From Canna indica (lineage: Eukaryota > Streptophyta > Magnoliopsida > Zingiberales > Cannaceae), in NCBI GenBank assembly GCA_034359265.1, contig CP136896.1:18755501-18819500 (forward strand): a stretch of 64,000 nucleotides of DNA, in the 5' to 3' direction. Position 1 is the first letter of the stretch, and every line of letters starts with the position of its first letter. The position numbers were made by a program, and so were the translations under genes. Below the pieces are notes generated by a model, which did not search any database, was not told where the DNA came from, and saw only the letters and a list, made by a program, of their open reading frames with translations. This document shows positions 44,885 through 56,426 of the stretch, in pieces.

Positions 44885-45706
44885 CTAAGGAATGGGGAGA
44901 GAAGTAGGGCAGGACCAGGCTGACTGAATAATATCCTTGGAGTCAGGGTATTCAGTCCATAAGTTTTGAAACTTGAAGAGTTTACTTCTAGATTTGGTCT
45001 TAGGGTTGATCTGAATCAGGAGGGGGCAGTGGTCAGATCCATATCTAAGGAGGTGTCTAACAGTAGAGGTTCCAAAGAAGTGAAGCCAAACTGGGTTAGT
45101 AAAGGTTTTTTCCAGCTTGATGAGAATCCTACATTTACCCTTCCTATTGTTACACCAGGCGTATTTGGGTCCACTAAAGCCTAGGTCAATGAGATTTGTG
45201 TTTAAAATGAAGTTCCTAAAGGTTCTAATGTGAGGATTAAGTTTAAATTCAAGGTCACCTTTCTTGTCTTCCGGGTTCAAGATGCAATTACAATCCCCAA
45301 CCAAGAGCTAGGGGCAAGAAGAAAAATCTAGTCTAGAGAGTTTATGCCAAAGTAAGTTCCTAATGACATGATTAGTATTTGCATATATATTAGAAAACAT
45401 GAAAGGCTAAGAGTTGGCAATAGAAATAATAACATGCATAACATCATGACTGAAAAAATTAACTTCAGTTTTAACCACAACATCATTCCAAACAAGAAGC
45501 AAGCCACCAAAAGCATCAATAGAAGTAAAAGAGGAACCAGACCAATTCCTACCAATTTTAGAGACAAATCATAAAGCAGTAGCATCATCTACATGAGTTT
45601 CTTGAAGAGCAAAAACTTTTACATTACAAGTTTTGATCAAGCTGTGCATTCTATCAAGAATAGTGGGCCTAAGGACCCCTCTAATATTCCAAACTATAAT
45701 ATTCAT
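44885..45706 (-). pseudogene. LINE-2 endonuclease domain
   Basis: The ATG at 45706 begins MNIIVWNIRGV, followed by LQETHVDDA and a stop. The frame from 45304 continues with GDCNCILNPEDKKG (GDFN-type motif), RTFRNFILNTNLIDLGFSG, KYAWCN and GSDHCPLLI with the conserved catalytic His. This is an APE-type endonuclease that nicks target DNA in intact LINEs. Confidence 0.85.
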
Positions 45707-45749
45707 GATTTATTATAGAGAATAATCATCATCTGATCCTGGGGATCGG

Positions 45750-47783
45750 CTAAGGGAGGGATAGGAGAGCCACTTCTACGTCTGTTAGTATTAGAGGAAT
45801 CCTCAACAATTGAGGTATCCTTGCTTAGATTGGGAGAGGTGTGATTTTGCCTCCTAAGCCTATTAGGTAAGACAATTTTACCTTTCATATTATCCTTTGA
45901 CTTTTCAAGCACAGATTTATGAGAATCTGCCTAGAAAATAAGGGAAACCTCCCTGACAAGGTCTTCAAAGGATTGTTTCAGGAAAGCAAAGGAGGCAGGA
46001 TTGAGAGGTTTCTCAATAGTTTGATCAATCTTTAGATTTGGTTTGCTTAGGGTCATGAACTTTTTTATAAGTAAGGAGAATTTTATCATTGACAAAGGTT
46101 TTCTTGGAGTTAAAAGAGTGATTTCCTCTAGGATCCTAGTTTTTAGAGGGGTAGTGAGCCTTAGTAAAAGGCTTGGGTCTTGACTCAAAGAGTTGGTTAT
46201 CATCAGCCTTCCTGATGGAGGCATCCTCGTGTGTGAAGGATGCTTTGGGTTTATTTGCACCATGGTGTGAAATAGCTTGCTGCATAGCAGTCTATTTTTG
46301 ACCTTTTCTGTGCCTAACCTGGATCAAAGGCCCACACACTGGTTCCTCAACATCATTAGGCTGAATCAAATTAGCTTCCTGAGTGCAAGAAATGGGGGTG
46401 GTATTAGAAGGGACACTACTGGAGTCTATGGAAGGGTGATTGGTGGTAGGGGTAGGGTTTTTAGTGCCTAATTTAGGGGAATGGTTCTCAGGCTGGGTAG
46501 GGGAATTCTTCCTAGGGTAGGAATGTTCCCTATGACCAACTAAATCACATAAAAAGCACACAGAAGGAAGATATTCATAAATGACAGGTTGGAAAAACTC
46601 ATGGCCATGGACAAAAATCCAAATTCCTTGTTTTATCGGTTGAGACAGATCAATTTCAATGCATACTCTGTTATATTTACCACGATTGAATTCAAAAGAA
46701 CGAGAATCTATAGAAATTAAATTGCCAAGACTATTTACAATTTGCGTAATAGAAGTAGGGTTCCACAGTTCGAGGGGTAAAGCATGTATACGCAACCAAA
46801 CTAGAGCAGAAGTAAAATCTTCCAACCAGGGATGAAAGAAGGGTTTCCAGGGAACCAAACAAATGACAGTGCCCCGGCAGGACCAGGGACCACTCATAAG
46901 AACCGAACTTGCGTTAGAAATATCACGAAATCGAAACACAAAGAAACCTTCTTCAAGGTCCAAAACATTACATAAACTGAAAGAGGACCAGAGATTAGAA
47001 GCTCATCGAGAAACAACCGATAAGGGAGGCGGCCGGCCGAGAAACTTGCCCACAAGGCTATTGTGCCAAGAAGATTGTCATTCGAAAACTTGCTCAAGAG
47101 TAAAAGAGACCTTACCAGAAGCATTTTTAGCAATTTTGGAGAAGATGGAAGTCTCAGTAGGTTTAGGGTTATTTGCATGAGATCTGCGAAGAATTTGGGC
47201 CCAAGTAAGAGTGGGGGGTGGGGGAGGGGGAGGAGGGAAGGACGGAGAGAGACTCGAAACCATGGAACTAGTGTGCGGCGAGTCCGAGATAGGGTTAGGG
47301 TTCTTGCGAGAACTATTAGGGTTAGGATTTATGGAAGGGATGGAGGTGGAAGTCATATTTGCCGTTGGGTGAGGGGAAACTTCAGAGGAAGGAGAGATCA
47401 GGAGTCGAGGGGGGGGGGGGGTAATGGACTTAGATTAGGATTAGAGCTCTTGTTAGAAAAATTAGGGTTAGGATTTGCGTGAAAAATTGGGGAAAGGGTT
47501 ATACCTGCGGAGAGGGGGAAGATGCCTGAGGAGGAAGAGATCTGGTTGCCGGAGGGAGGATTAGAACTCGATGAATCTGCAGGATGCGAAAGATCGATGG
47601 TGACTGTCGAAGAGGTTGACCAAGAAAGAGACTCCTTCATCGAGGAGTCCATGGAGATGGAGGAGGGTGGGGGTTGTTGTAGGGAAGGGGAAAGATCGTC
47701 AGGGGTGGAGGATCGTCGTCTTCCACCATCGCAGCGAGAGTCGTCTCGGAGTCACCCTTTGTCACCAGAGAGGAGCTTGCCAT
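45750..47783 (-). pseudogene. LINE-2 ORF1 (DUF4283-like plus CCHC)
   Basis: The probable ATG at 47783 begins MASSSLVTKGD. Frames 46963-46292 carry a DUF4283-like core (FRFRDISNASSVLMSGPW, ALVWLRIHALPLELW) and a zf-CCHC_4-like region ending CFLCDLVGHREHSY, in which the expected last Cys has become Tyr. A Pro/Asn/Ser-rich tail follows. These proteins bind LINE RNA in the ribonucleoprotein. Frame changes divide it into several pieces. TTAGGGTTAGG-like words near 47290-47470 come from this coding sequence. Confidence 0.78.
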
Positions 47784-47830
47784 TTTAATTGTAATAATAA
47801 TTTACTCCGGCACATATACCTGAAATAGGG

Positions 47831-49591
47831 GGTTTGATGATATTACTTTATAAAGTGGATGTGAGCAATTAGTATATTTTAACCTGTACTAATTAGGAAA
47901 ATTGACAAAAATAAGCTTCATAATGCATGTACATACCTAATAATTTCTTGGATAAATAAAATCTATAAAAATAAGTTTGGTAACGCATCCGTGGGTTGAC
48001 TTACATACTTAGAAGATTGACTTGTCCACTAAAGTTGCAAAATCCCCTTTTAATTAATTTGGCAACTCAAGTTGTCAGTTGTAACCAATTCAATTCAATT
48101 TCAATCACAACTTGTTAGAGGGACCATATTCAGATCCATGCAATAAATTTTGTTAGGTTGGAATTGGCATGGTATTGGAATATGTCAATGAATCAGCAGG
48201 TTTGACTCGCCCTAAATTAAATGATTTTGATGGGATTTGATTGGCTTCAAATTGAAAAAAATACATTACTTTAATAATACTAAAAAATCCATATATAGAT
48301 TTATGTAGAATTTTTTGGCTTGTTTGATTGATAATAAATGAAAAAAACAAAGAAAATTATAATAATCACATTTTTTGTCTTATTAAACCGACTTATCCAA
48401 TCCTGCTAGGTAATTAAATTACACCACATGTATTTTTTGAGATATAACATAAATTATTTATAAAAATATAATATTATCCACCCTTGCTCCTTACCTATAA
48501 TTAATAATTAATATTAATCATTTATTAATTTTTAAATATCACATAATAATAATTAATATTATTACTTTTGATTAAGTAATTATAAAATTATAATGCTTTT
48601 AGTTATTAATTATAAAATTATATAATAGTTACAAATAGAAATTTAATTTATAGGAAATTGCAAATCTTTTACTATCAAGTATGTTTTTGATACTTCTCAA
48701 GAAGTTTACGTTAGAAGCTAATTCATGCCAAGTACAACTTTTTACCAAAAGTCAAGCAAGAAGAAATATGAATCAAATGACTCTATACAATGCTAATGGC
48801 TCAATTCTAGTAGAATGTATATATTTCTTTGGTGCTAAAGAACATGTTGGTCTCCTAAAATGATTTATATTTATATTATTCGAGTTAATTACATTAATTG
48901 GTTTAATTTTTGGTATGCAATTAATTAGTATTATTTTTGTTCTAAAGAAAAGATCAAATTATCAACATATGATTTCACATTATATATAAAAGCAAATTAC
49001 AATTTATTTATCTTACATAGTTAGTTCGAATTTGCGGTTCTTATTATAAAGTTGAATTTTTCGTCCTTTGTATCCTTCATTCTACCACTTTTTGTTCCAA
49101 CTCTCATGACTTCAGATAAGCTCCCGACACTAAGGCCCCAAAAGAAGTGATCCAAAAATAGATTTGATCTAAAGTTTCAAGTATGTCCGACCAAAGGTTT
49201 ACCGGTGAGCAAGTGTCGTGAAGCTATCTCAAGATATCTCCTTTTGGCTTAACTAATGTGCACTCAGGAAAAAAGTCGTGTAGTTGTGTTGTTCTTATTT
49301 GCCGCCTCAACACCGGCATCGTCCCACGTAGAAGGAAAGAGCACTCCGCCCTGGCATTTGTCTTCCATGTTAAAAAGTAGTATGCCTTCTTTCCAATTTG
49401 TTTGTACGTGAGAAAGAAAAAAAATGAGACCAATCCTCTTCTTTACCAATTTACCTAGACAAACAATAGGCAGGGTCAACTACTTTTTTTATTATATCTT
49501 TACTGGATAGTGCCCTTTTTAACCCAACCTGGTTTGATTAGAATTTTGATAATAGAGTGGAGCACCTTCAAAGGATTGACTTTGACAACAA
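47831..49591. other. AT-rich intergenic sequence
   Basis: No gene recognised. AAAAATAAG(C/T)TT and CATACTTA/CATACCTA motifs recur about 75 bp apart near 47910-48000, as an imperfect duplication. Minus-strand frames at 49224-49479 are not recognised. Confidence 0.5.
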
Positions 49592-49596
49592 GTCAA

Positions 49597-50050
49597 CAAA
49601 AGAATTTTCCAATACATAGATTAAATCGGAAAGCCAAGAACTTTCATGCTAAATCATTAAGAACGACTAAATGCAGAAGCGTACCTGAATCCATTGCTAA
49701 GTTTAGGAGATGGGGGAGGGGGGCTTCCAAGTCTATGAACCGTCCACAAGTTGTCTTTGAATAATGAAGCTTCAAAAATTGGAATCAAGTGCATGACTCG
49801 GGGACCATAATCCCTATATTTATAACAAAACCTGAGGTAATGATAATTACTGTTTTGCCCATCATAAAATCAAAAATTATTCCAAATGGTATCTGTACAG
49901 TTAAATCCCATACATTATTGAGATGTCATGGGCTCATAAATAAATTACAATTAGATCACTTAAGATCTGGGCCGTTAATTTTTATAATGACAAATGCACG
50001 CCTATTGATATGCATTGGCCCACATTAGATTATTAAAAATTAATTCAATA
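49597..50050 (-). repeat. 3' LTR of the copia element
   Basis: 454 bp, aligned throughout with 52916-53347 (ATACATAGATTAAA, AGATGGGGGAGG, TTGAGATATCATGGGC-type blocks). Several differences indicate an old insertion. Confidence 0.9.
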
Positions 50051-50051
50051 A

Positions 50052-50066
50052 TCTCCCACTTGGGCC
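50052..50066 (-). other. copia polypurine tract
   Basis: The minus strand GGCCCAAGTGGGAGA lies directly before the 3' LTR. This is the usual second-strand primer of plant copia elements. Confidence 0.8.
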
Positions 50067-50495
50067 AACAAACGTATCACCGTATGACTATGCATGCTAA
50101 CTTTATGAGCTCGTCATCACTATTATTATCAACCATCTCCAACAATCTGGTCCATCGATCATACCAACAACGAACCAAAGCGACTTCGTCACATTTATCG
50201 TGACTAAATTCATCAATGATCACAATGTTAATATTCTCGACGACATAGATCATATATGGGTGCACAATATGGAAATTACATGCAATGTGATCGTAACATG
50301 CCTATTTTCAACTGGTCCCACTTTATTGAGATCAAATAAGATATTTAGAGTGTAAAATAATAAAACTTTATTCTGCAGAAAAATATCTATAAAGCATAGT
50401 AACAGATTATAAACTCCCACTAAACCATCATATCAATACATGATGTAACACCCAAATGATTATCATGCTCATGAAAGACCATGGGTGGAAAACCT

Positions 50496-51192
50496 TTAGT
50501 AAGCGGATTCGCCATTGTGAAAGTTATACATATGTGCTCTATGGTCACTTTGAATTCTTTCTTTAGCAAGGAACTTTACGTCGATTTGCTTAAATTTTGA
50601 AGAGTTCCTGCTGTTATTAGAATATAACACTACAAATTCTATTACTATAGACAACCAAGTGACAAAAGTTTTACAGTCATATTCCAAGATTGGATACCTT
50701 AAAATAAGTTATGAATTCTGCTTTCATATTTGAAGCTGCAGTGAGTGTCTGCTTAGCACTCCTCCAATAAATAGCTCAGCTGGCAAATAGAAAAAATACA
50801 ACCAGAAGTGAATCTTTAACTATTTAGACATCTAGCAAAATCAGAATCAAGAATACCCAATGATCTTCTACTGATCTAATTTTCTATATGTAATGCTTTA
50901 TTCTCTTTAGATACCACATAATCCGTTTGGCTACTTTCTTATGATCCATTCCGGAATTACTTAGATATCTGCCTAATATCCCTTCAGTGTACGCAATATC
51001 CGAACGCGTACTTTCTTGAGCATACATCAGATTTCCTATAGTAGACGCATATGAAATCTTCTGCATTTCCTCCTGCTCAAATTTATCCTTAGGGCACGAT
51101 TTGAGACTAAAATTGCCTCCTTTAGCAATAGAGGTACATAGGATAATAATCTTGCTCCCACTGAACTCATGGTATATCCATTCATCAACCAT
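50496..51192 (-). pseudogene. copia RT thumb and RNase H remnants
   Basis: GGNFSLKSCPKDKFEQEEMQ, YASTIGNLMYAQESTRSDIA and LGRYLSNSGMDHKKVAKRIM mark the RT-RNase H connection. The 50687-50496 frame keeps VTWLSIVIEFVVLYSNN and KFKQIDVKFL from the RNase H end. The RT catalytic part is deleted. Confidence 0.85.
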
Positions 51193-51493
51193 ATTTATCT
51201 CAAAATAGAATGAGATAATAACTTGATAAATTTATAATACCACTAACGGGAAGCATTTGTTCTAGAGGTCATTGAGTTTGTATTTCATGAGTAGATTCCT
51301 AAAGAATATCCTTATCTCCCCCAAACTCAATAACTTCAATGAACTGGGTATTTCATATGTCAAAGAATATCCTATAATATCCCATAGACCTATCAAAGTA
51401 CCCAATAAAGTAGCAGCATACTGTTCTAGAGTCCAATGATTTTTTCTTTGACCAATATGGCCTAGTCTCAGTTGGACAACCCCAAATATTTAG

Positions 51494-51894
51494 TCAAGGC
51501 TTCTTGCCCGTCCATAATTTATAAGGGGTTTTTTGTGCTGCTTTAGTTGGTACTCTATTCGAAATGTGAGTTGCAGTCTTAAGTGTCTCTTCCCAAAGGG
51601 ACTCTGGTAAGGTAGAATGACTAATCATGCTCCTCACCATATCCTTAAGAGACCTATTTCGTTTTTCAGCAACACCATTCATGGTAGGACTCCCTAGCAT
51701 GATGTACTGTGGGACGATATCGCATTCCTCTAGGAACTTAGCAAAAGGTCCTGGACGTTGTTCACCTGATCCGTCATATCTGCCATAGTACTCACCACCA
51801 CGATCAGATCTAATAGCTTTAATCCTTTTACCAAGCTGATTTTCAACTTCAGCCTTAAAGGACTTGAACACATCCAGTGATTGACACTTCTCAC
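51494..51894 (-). pseudogene. copia integrase, C-terminal half of core
   Basis: Contains KSFKAEVENQLGKRIKAIRS, SDRGGEYYGRYDGSG (catalytic Asp context), GSPTMNGVAEKRNRSLKDMV (catalytic Glu) and LWEETLKTATHISNRVPTKA. The frame is open for this stretch. The N-terminal part is replaced by the hAT fragment at 51895. Confidence 0.9.
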
Positions 51895-52140
51895 TAGGGG
51901 CGGCAAAAATAGGCACGACACGATAGCACGGCACGAGCACGACACGATAACTGCGGGCCGGGCCGAAAAATTTGGCCCGATAAGCTTATCGGCCCGGCCC
52001 GGCCCGGCCCGATAACATTGCGGGCCGACGCGGGCCGGCTCTTATCGGGCCGGCCCGTTTGGCCCGGCCCGTTTGGCCCGCTAAACATAAAAAAAAAATT
52101 AAGTCTAGATTAGGGCTTGTTTAGTGCTTTAAAATTGAAT
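51895..52140. mobile_element. truncated hAT-type MITE, GGCCCG-word type
   Basis: The left end TAGGGGCGGCAA follows CTTCTCAC (51887-51894), and GGCCCGGCCCG and CGGGCCGG words fill the next 200 bases. I find no right terminus and no second CTTCTCAC before 52915, so the right side has been lost. The GC-rich stretch 52150-52700 may be its core or captured sequence; its frames (for example 52147-52557 minus) match nothing I recognise. Confidence 0.75.
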
Positions 52141-52900
52141 GTGAAGTTAATCTATGGAGTTTTTTATGTGAAATGTCTTTAAAGTGTGCAGTCGCCGCCT
52201 CCCTCTCTTGCACGCCGAACCACCCACTTTATCCACCCGCCGCCGACAACTGCTCCCACACCGACCATCCTTAGACCCCGACCGCCATGATGCGCCGGAG
52301 TCGACTGGTGAGGGGAGAGCTGAGGCGGAATAGAGTCGGACGTCGTCGATTGTCCCGATTCCCCCTTCAACGCTGTTGACGCCGCCCTTCCTGAGACACC
52401 GGCGATGAATGCGCCAGCATCGAGCGGAGATCCATAGGCTGGAGGCAGCGGGGAAGAGACATATCCAGAGATGAATGCATCGCCGTTGAGCAATCGACCA
52501 GAGATGGGTGCACGAGAAGGCTGAAGTCGCGTCCCTTCTTCGGCCGTAGCAACTCATTGGCGACCCGCGACCCTACATCAGCAGGCCGCATGCCTCCTGA
52601 AGCATTAGTCGACGACACGGGCACGAAGGAGAGAAGAAGAGGAAGAAGAGGGGATGCACCCTTTGGCAGTCTCCATGGCTGTCGCGACCCAATTTTTTGT
52701 TTTTTTGTTTTTAAATTTCTTAAGCATGTAATAGTGTAATCTTCTTTATCTATTGTTCTTAAACAGTGTGTAATCTAATGTATCTACTATTTTATAAAGC
52801 ATGAAGCAAAATCACGAACCAACAGAATACTTTATGATCATGAACAGTGTTTATTGATCAAACATCTAAGTAGAAAAATTCTCAATGATTCAATATGATT

Positions 52901-52913
52901 GGCTTTGATACCA
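52901..52913 (-). other. copia primer binding site
   Basis: The minus strand reads TGGTATCAAAGCC, an initiator tRNA-Met-type PBS with one change from the TGGTATCAGAGC consensus. Confidence 0.85.
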
Positions 52914-52915
52914 AT

Positions 52916-53347
52916 TGAAAGAATTTTTCAATACATAGATTAAACTGGAAAGTCAAGAATTTTCATGCTAAATAATTAAGAACGACTAAATACGAAAGCG
53001 TACTTAAATCCATTTCTAAGTTTAGGAGATGGGGGAGGGGCTTTCAAGTCTATACACCGTCCACAAATTATTTCTGAATAATGGGATTTCAGAAATTAGA
53101 ATAAGTGCATAATCCGGAGATCATAACTCCTCGGTAATGGTAATTGTTATTTTGCCCATCATAAAATCAGAAATTACCTCAAATGATATCTGCACAGTTA
53201 AATCTCATACATTATTGAGATATCATGGGCCCACAAATAAGTTACAATTAGATCACTTGCGATCTGAATCGTTAATTTTTATAGTGACAGATGCACGCCT
53301 ATTGATATGTGTTGGCTCATATTAAATTATTAGAAATTAATCCAACA
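52916..53347 (-). repeat. 5' LTR of the copia element
   Basis: 432 bp. On the + strand it runs TGAAAGAATTTTTC to TTAATCCAACA, with proper TG...CA ends. It is adjacent to the PBS. Confidence 0.92.
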
Positions 53348-53352
53348 GTCAA

Positions 53353-54325
53353 TTCTTGTAAAGTGTGAGTAAAGCACCAAAACAAAAGAAAGGAAATTAG
53401 TCTTTGAACACTTTTGATTTCAACATCCAGAGTTAAGCCAAAGTAGCTAGATAAAAGAAGACAATGAGGTAATTAGAAACAAAATTGAAGTTCTCTAAAG
53501 AAACTAAAAAGGCTTGAGAAACTAGATGAAAGAAAGTCTAAAAATCATTCACTACTGCTTGAATTGGAAACCTCTTCCACCTCTCTTTTCTTTAGCACTT
53601 ATGATACATACAATTCATAACATCTTTGGTATTTCTAACTCACCCAAAATACTCAGCTTGCTCCTTTTTATGATGTTGCTACTTGCATAGATTCCATATA
53701 AGAAATATTTCCGTTTAATTCCACTGCCATATATTAATGGATTGGGAATTTTTGAAGATCACATTTACGTAACTATTTCTTTTGCCCAAAAATAAAACCA
53801 GTCCTCCAAATCTTCCTCCACTTGCAATTGCAGTAACCTCCCATCTCCCTCTTATCCTTAAAAAAAAAACAGCTTTCTCTCCCTCTAAATGCGTTTTCAG
53901 AATCAAAAATATGTCTGCCCTGTGTATCTTTACCAAAGTCCACAAATATCCCCTTAACCTCTTTATTTAGGGCTGCCCTTATATTCCATGAAATCAAAAT
54001 CATAGTTAACAATTATCCATCTCCAATTCAGAACTTAGGCTCCATGATCACCTTTATCTCTTAATGCACTTCCTCCTCTGAATCTTCCATTTTGGAAATA
54101 TGATTGCTACTTCTTATTTGAAAACCAGGGCTGTTTAATACCATAAATGAGTTTTTCAAACATTCCTCTTAATTTCTTATTATTTGGATTAATGTTCCTT
54201 CTGTCCTCCACTGCACTTATATCCAAGGTCCCAATAAATTACAGATTTTTTCTTAAATCAAAAGTTTTTCCTTAAATCAGAATATGAAATCTCAAAATTC
54301 TCTAAAAACGAATATAATATTTGAA
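53353..54325 (-). mobile_element. LINE-3 fragment (endonuclease N-terminus)
   Basis: Minus frames 54012-53773 and 53945-53715 give ILISWNIRAALNKEVKG, then in a shifted frame LVKIHRADIFLILKTHLEGE and GRFGGLVLFLGKRN. These are the start of a LINE endonuclease. The catalytic Glu is within KTHLEGE, where ETHLEG is usual (E to K). No RT follows, since the copia element lies next. Boundaries are not determined. Confidence 0.72.
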
Positions 54326-54628
54326 TGTAATACTCGCAAAATTTCTAAATTTTTATTTAATTATCTCAGCGGGAAAATTTGGACAAGCATTGGGATGGGC
54401 CGGATGAAACGCCAAAGGGCGTGAATTGAAGATTGACCTTTACCTGCAAGATAATTAGCTTATCTAAATTTGGTTAGTCCTTAGATGGGTAGTTGGGTTC
54501 GAGACGAGTGCGAAGGTTCAAACGAAACTCGAATCAGACTTGAATTAGTTAAGTTATGACTTGTTTTAGATTTAACTTAAGTTAAGGGGCATTTTGATCA
54601 TTCGTCAATCGGGGTTCCAATATTAACT

Positions 54629-54670
54629 TGCTATAAATGCGGTTAGGTTGGGCACTTTAAGAAGGATTGT
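54629..54670 (+). pseudogene. gag CCHC zinc knuckle with stop
   Basis: CYKCG-stop-VGHFKKDC, a CX2CX4HX4C knuckle with TAG at codon six, identical in position to the stop in the element at 1354-1395. Confidence 0.82.
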
Positions 54671-54807
54671 CCAGAGAGAGTTGGTCAGAAATCTGAGTAG
54701 TCAAAAGGAAAGGCGCCGATGTCAGTAGGGTTAGTGGCTCACAGGGGGGCAGATGAAGAATAGGGACCTAGCTGCAGGCTAGCCATTCGGAGCGATCGTC
54801 TGCCAGG

Positions 54808-55443
54808 GTGTTCGCTATGAACCGTGATGGGGCAAAGGCGTCTCAGGCAGTGGTAACAGGTACTATTTTAGTAAATTCTTTTGCTGCTTATGTTCTATTT
54901 GATCCAGGTGCCATACACTCATTTATGTCTACCGAGGTTGGTGTGGGGTTTCCAATAGCACCTTCCTTTCTTAACGTGCCATATGTGGTGTCCACGCCCA
55001 CGGGTGATACCATAATAGCTGAATCAGCCTTTCGGGATTGCGAGGTGATCATCTGCGGCCATATATTGAGAGTAGATATGACACTCTTGCCAATGCTTGA
55101 ACTCGAGATCATACTTGGCATGGACTGGCTGGCGAAGCACTTTGCGTCAGTAGATTGCCGGGCTAAGACCATCATATTCAGTAAGCCCGGGTTGCCACAG
55201 TTCACCTTCCAAGGAGATGGAAGGGGTGAGCCCATGGGAATCATTTCAGCCCTTAAGGCTCGCAAACTGCCGTCGGGCGGCTGCCATTCCTTCTTGGCCT
55301 TTGTATTTGTGGCCGAGAAAAGGGGGGACTTAGCTCAGGGAGTTAGTGGAACTCTGGTGATCTGTGAGTTCCCCGATGTCTTCCCTGAGGAATTGCCAGG
55401 ATTGCCACCTAGAAGAGAAATTGAATTCTTCATTGAATTGTAG
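54808..55443 (+). pseudogene. gypsy aspartic protease
   Basis: The 211-codon open frame includes LFDPGAIHS (catalytic Asp at 54901-54903), STPTGDTIIAES, LEIILGMDWLAKHF and FPDVFPEELPGLPP at the PR-RT linker. It ends at a TAG where the linker would continue into RT. Confidence 0.9.
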
Positions 55444-56350
55444 CTCAGGGCAGCACCGATCTCCGTCCCATCCTATAGGATGGCGTCGGCCAAACTTCGG
55501 GAGTTAAAGGCACAGTTGCAAGAGTTGCTGCACTTGGGCTTCATTCACCCAAGTGTATCCCCGTGGGGTGCTCCAGTCCTATTTGTGAAGAAAAAGGACG
55601 GGTCCATGCGCATGTGCATCGACTATAGGTAGCTCAACAAGGTCACAATAAAAAATCGTTACTCGCTGCCTAGAATCGATGACTTGTTGGACCAGTTGCA
55701 GGGGGCACAGTGGTTCTCAAAGATTGATTTGAGGTATGGATATCATCAGTTGAGAATCTGAGTCCGTGACGTACCTAAGACTGCCTTCAGGACTCGCTAC
55801 GGCCATTATGAATTCCTGGTGATGTCGTTTGGATTGACTAACGCACCTGTGGCCTTTATGGACCTCATGAACAGAGTGTTCAAAGAATACCTGGATAGAA
55901 TTGTGATCGTCTTTATTGACGATATCCTAGTGTATTCCAAGAGCAAGGAGGAGCACTCCGAGCATTTGGAAATGGTCCTCGAAACCCTCAGAAAACATTG
56001 GTTGCACACCAAATTCACCAAGTGTGAGTTTTGGCTAGAAAGTGTGGGATTCCTAGGTCATATAGTGTCCATGGAAGGAATCAGTATGGACCCTGCCAAG
56101 ATAGAGGCGGTAAAGGACTAGATGTGGCCGACCAGTGTGACTGATGTTTGTAGTTTCTTGGGGTTAGCCGGGTATTACAAAAAGTTTATAGAAAACTTCT
56201 AAAAAATTGCAGCTCCTCTGACTTGGTTAACCCAGAAAAAGGTGAAATTTGAGTGGGACGGAAAGTGTGAGGAGAGCTTCCTAAAGCTCAAAGAATGCGC
56301 GACGTTACCAAATTTTGGCCGTACCTTCTGGCTCGGGGGGATTTGTGATA
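55444..56350 (+). pseudogene. gypsy reverse transcriptase with multiple stops
   Basis: Visible are [26 protein letters not shown], catalytic FIDDILVYS (about 55910-55936), [11 protein letters not shown], a stop after EAVKD and another after IENF. The catalytic Asp pair is kept. The gene is broken by stops only until the RNase H region, where one frameshift near 56335 and the hAT insertion follow. Confidence 0.9.
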
Positions 56351-56426
56351 TATTGTGACACCTCTCGGGTTGGCCTGGGCTGTGTTCCAATGCAGTATGG
56401 CAGAGTGATCGTTTATGCATCTCGTC

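Larger units (their letters stand above)
31806..47820 (-). mobile_element. LINE-2: L1-type LINE with RNase H, split by an LTR and a CACTA transposon
   Basis: A perfect 10-bp duplication TGAAATAGGG (31796-31805 and 47821-47830) brackets the composite. A T-rich tract at 31806-31831 is the 3' end. Minus order: ORF1 (from 47783), endonuclease (from ATG at 45706), RT N-part to 43908, RT palm (35951-35519), RT C-part and zf-RVT (33390-32400), RNase H (32334-31960). About 10 kb of the interval is inserted DNA: the CACTA at 35952-43907 and the truncated LTR at about 33391-35518. The LINE itself is about 5.9 kb. Its catalytic box reads FANDILLM instead of FADD, and stops are common, so it is inactive. 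Confidence 0.93.
49597..53347 (-). mobile_element. Ty1/copia retrotransposon, internally deleted
   Basis: LTRs lie at 49597-50050 and 52916-53347, with a perfect 5-bp duplication GTCAA (49592-49596 and 53348-53352). The minus-strand order is LTR, PBS (52901-52913), hAT fragment, integrase part (51894-51494), RT/RNase H parts (51192-50496), polypurine tract (50052-50066), LTR. Gag, protease and most of RT are gone. The left LTR begins CA rather than TG, so mutations have reached its ends. Confidence 0.92.

Noticed and set aside
47280..47470. TTAGGGTTAGG-like words suggesting an interstitial telomere repeat
   Set aside because: Only two to three imperfect units at each place, lying in the Asn/Pro-rich part of LINE-2 ORF1 where the minus strand codes repeated NPN residues. 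No regular TTTAGGG array.
52147..52557. 136-codon minus frame in GC-rich sequence
   Set aside because: Cys/Arg/Ser-rich, overlaps other frames of similar length, no motif. Lies in the truncated hAT/copia interior.
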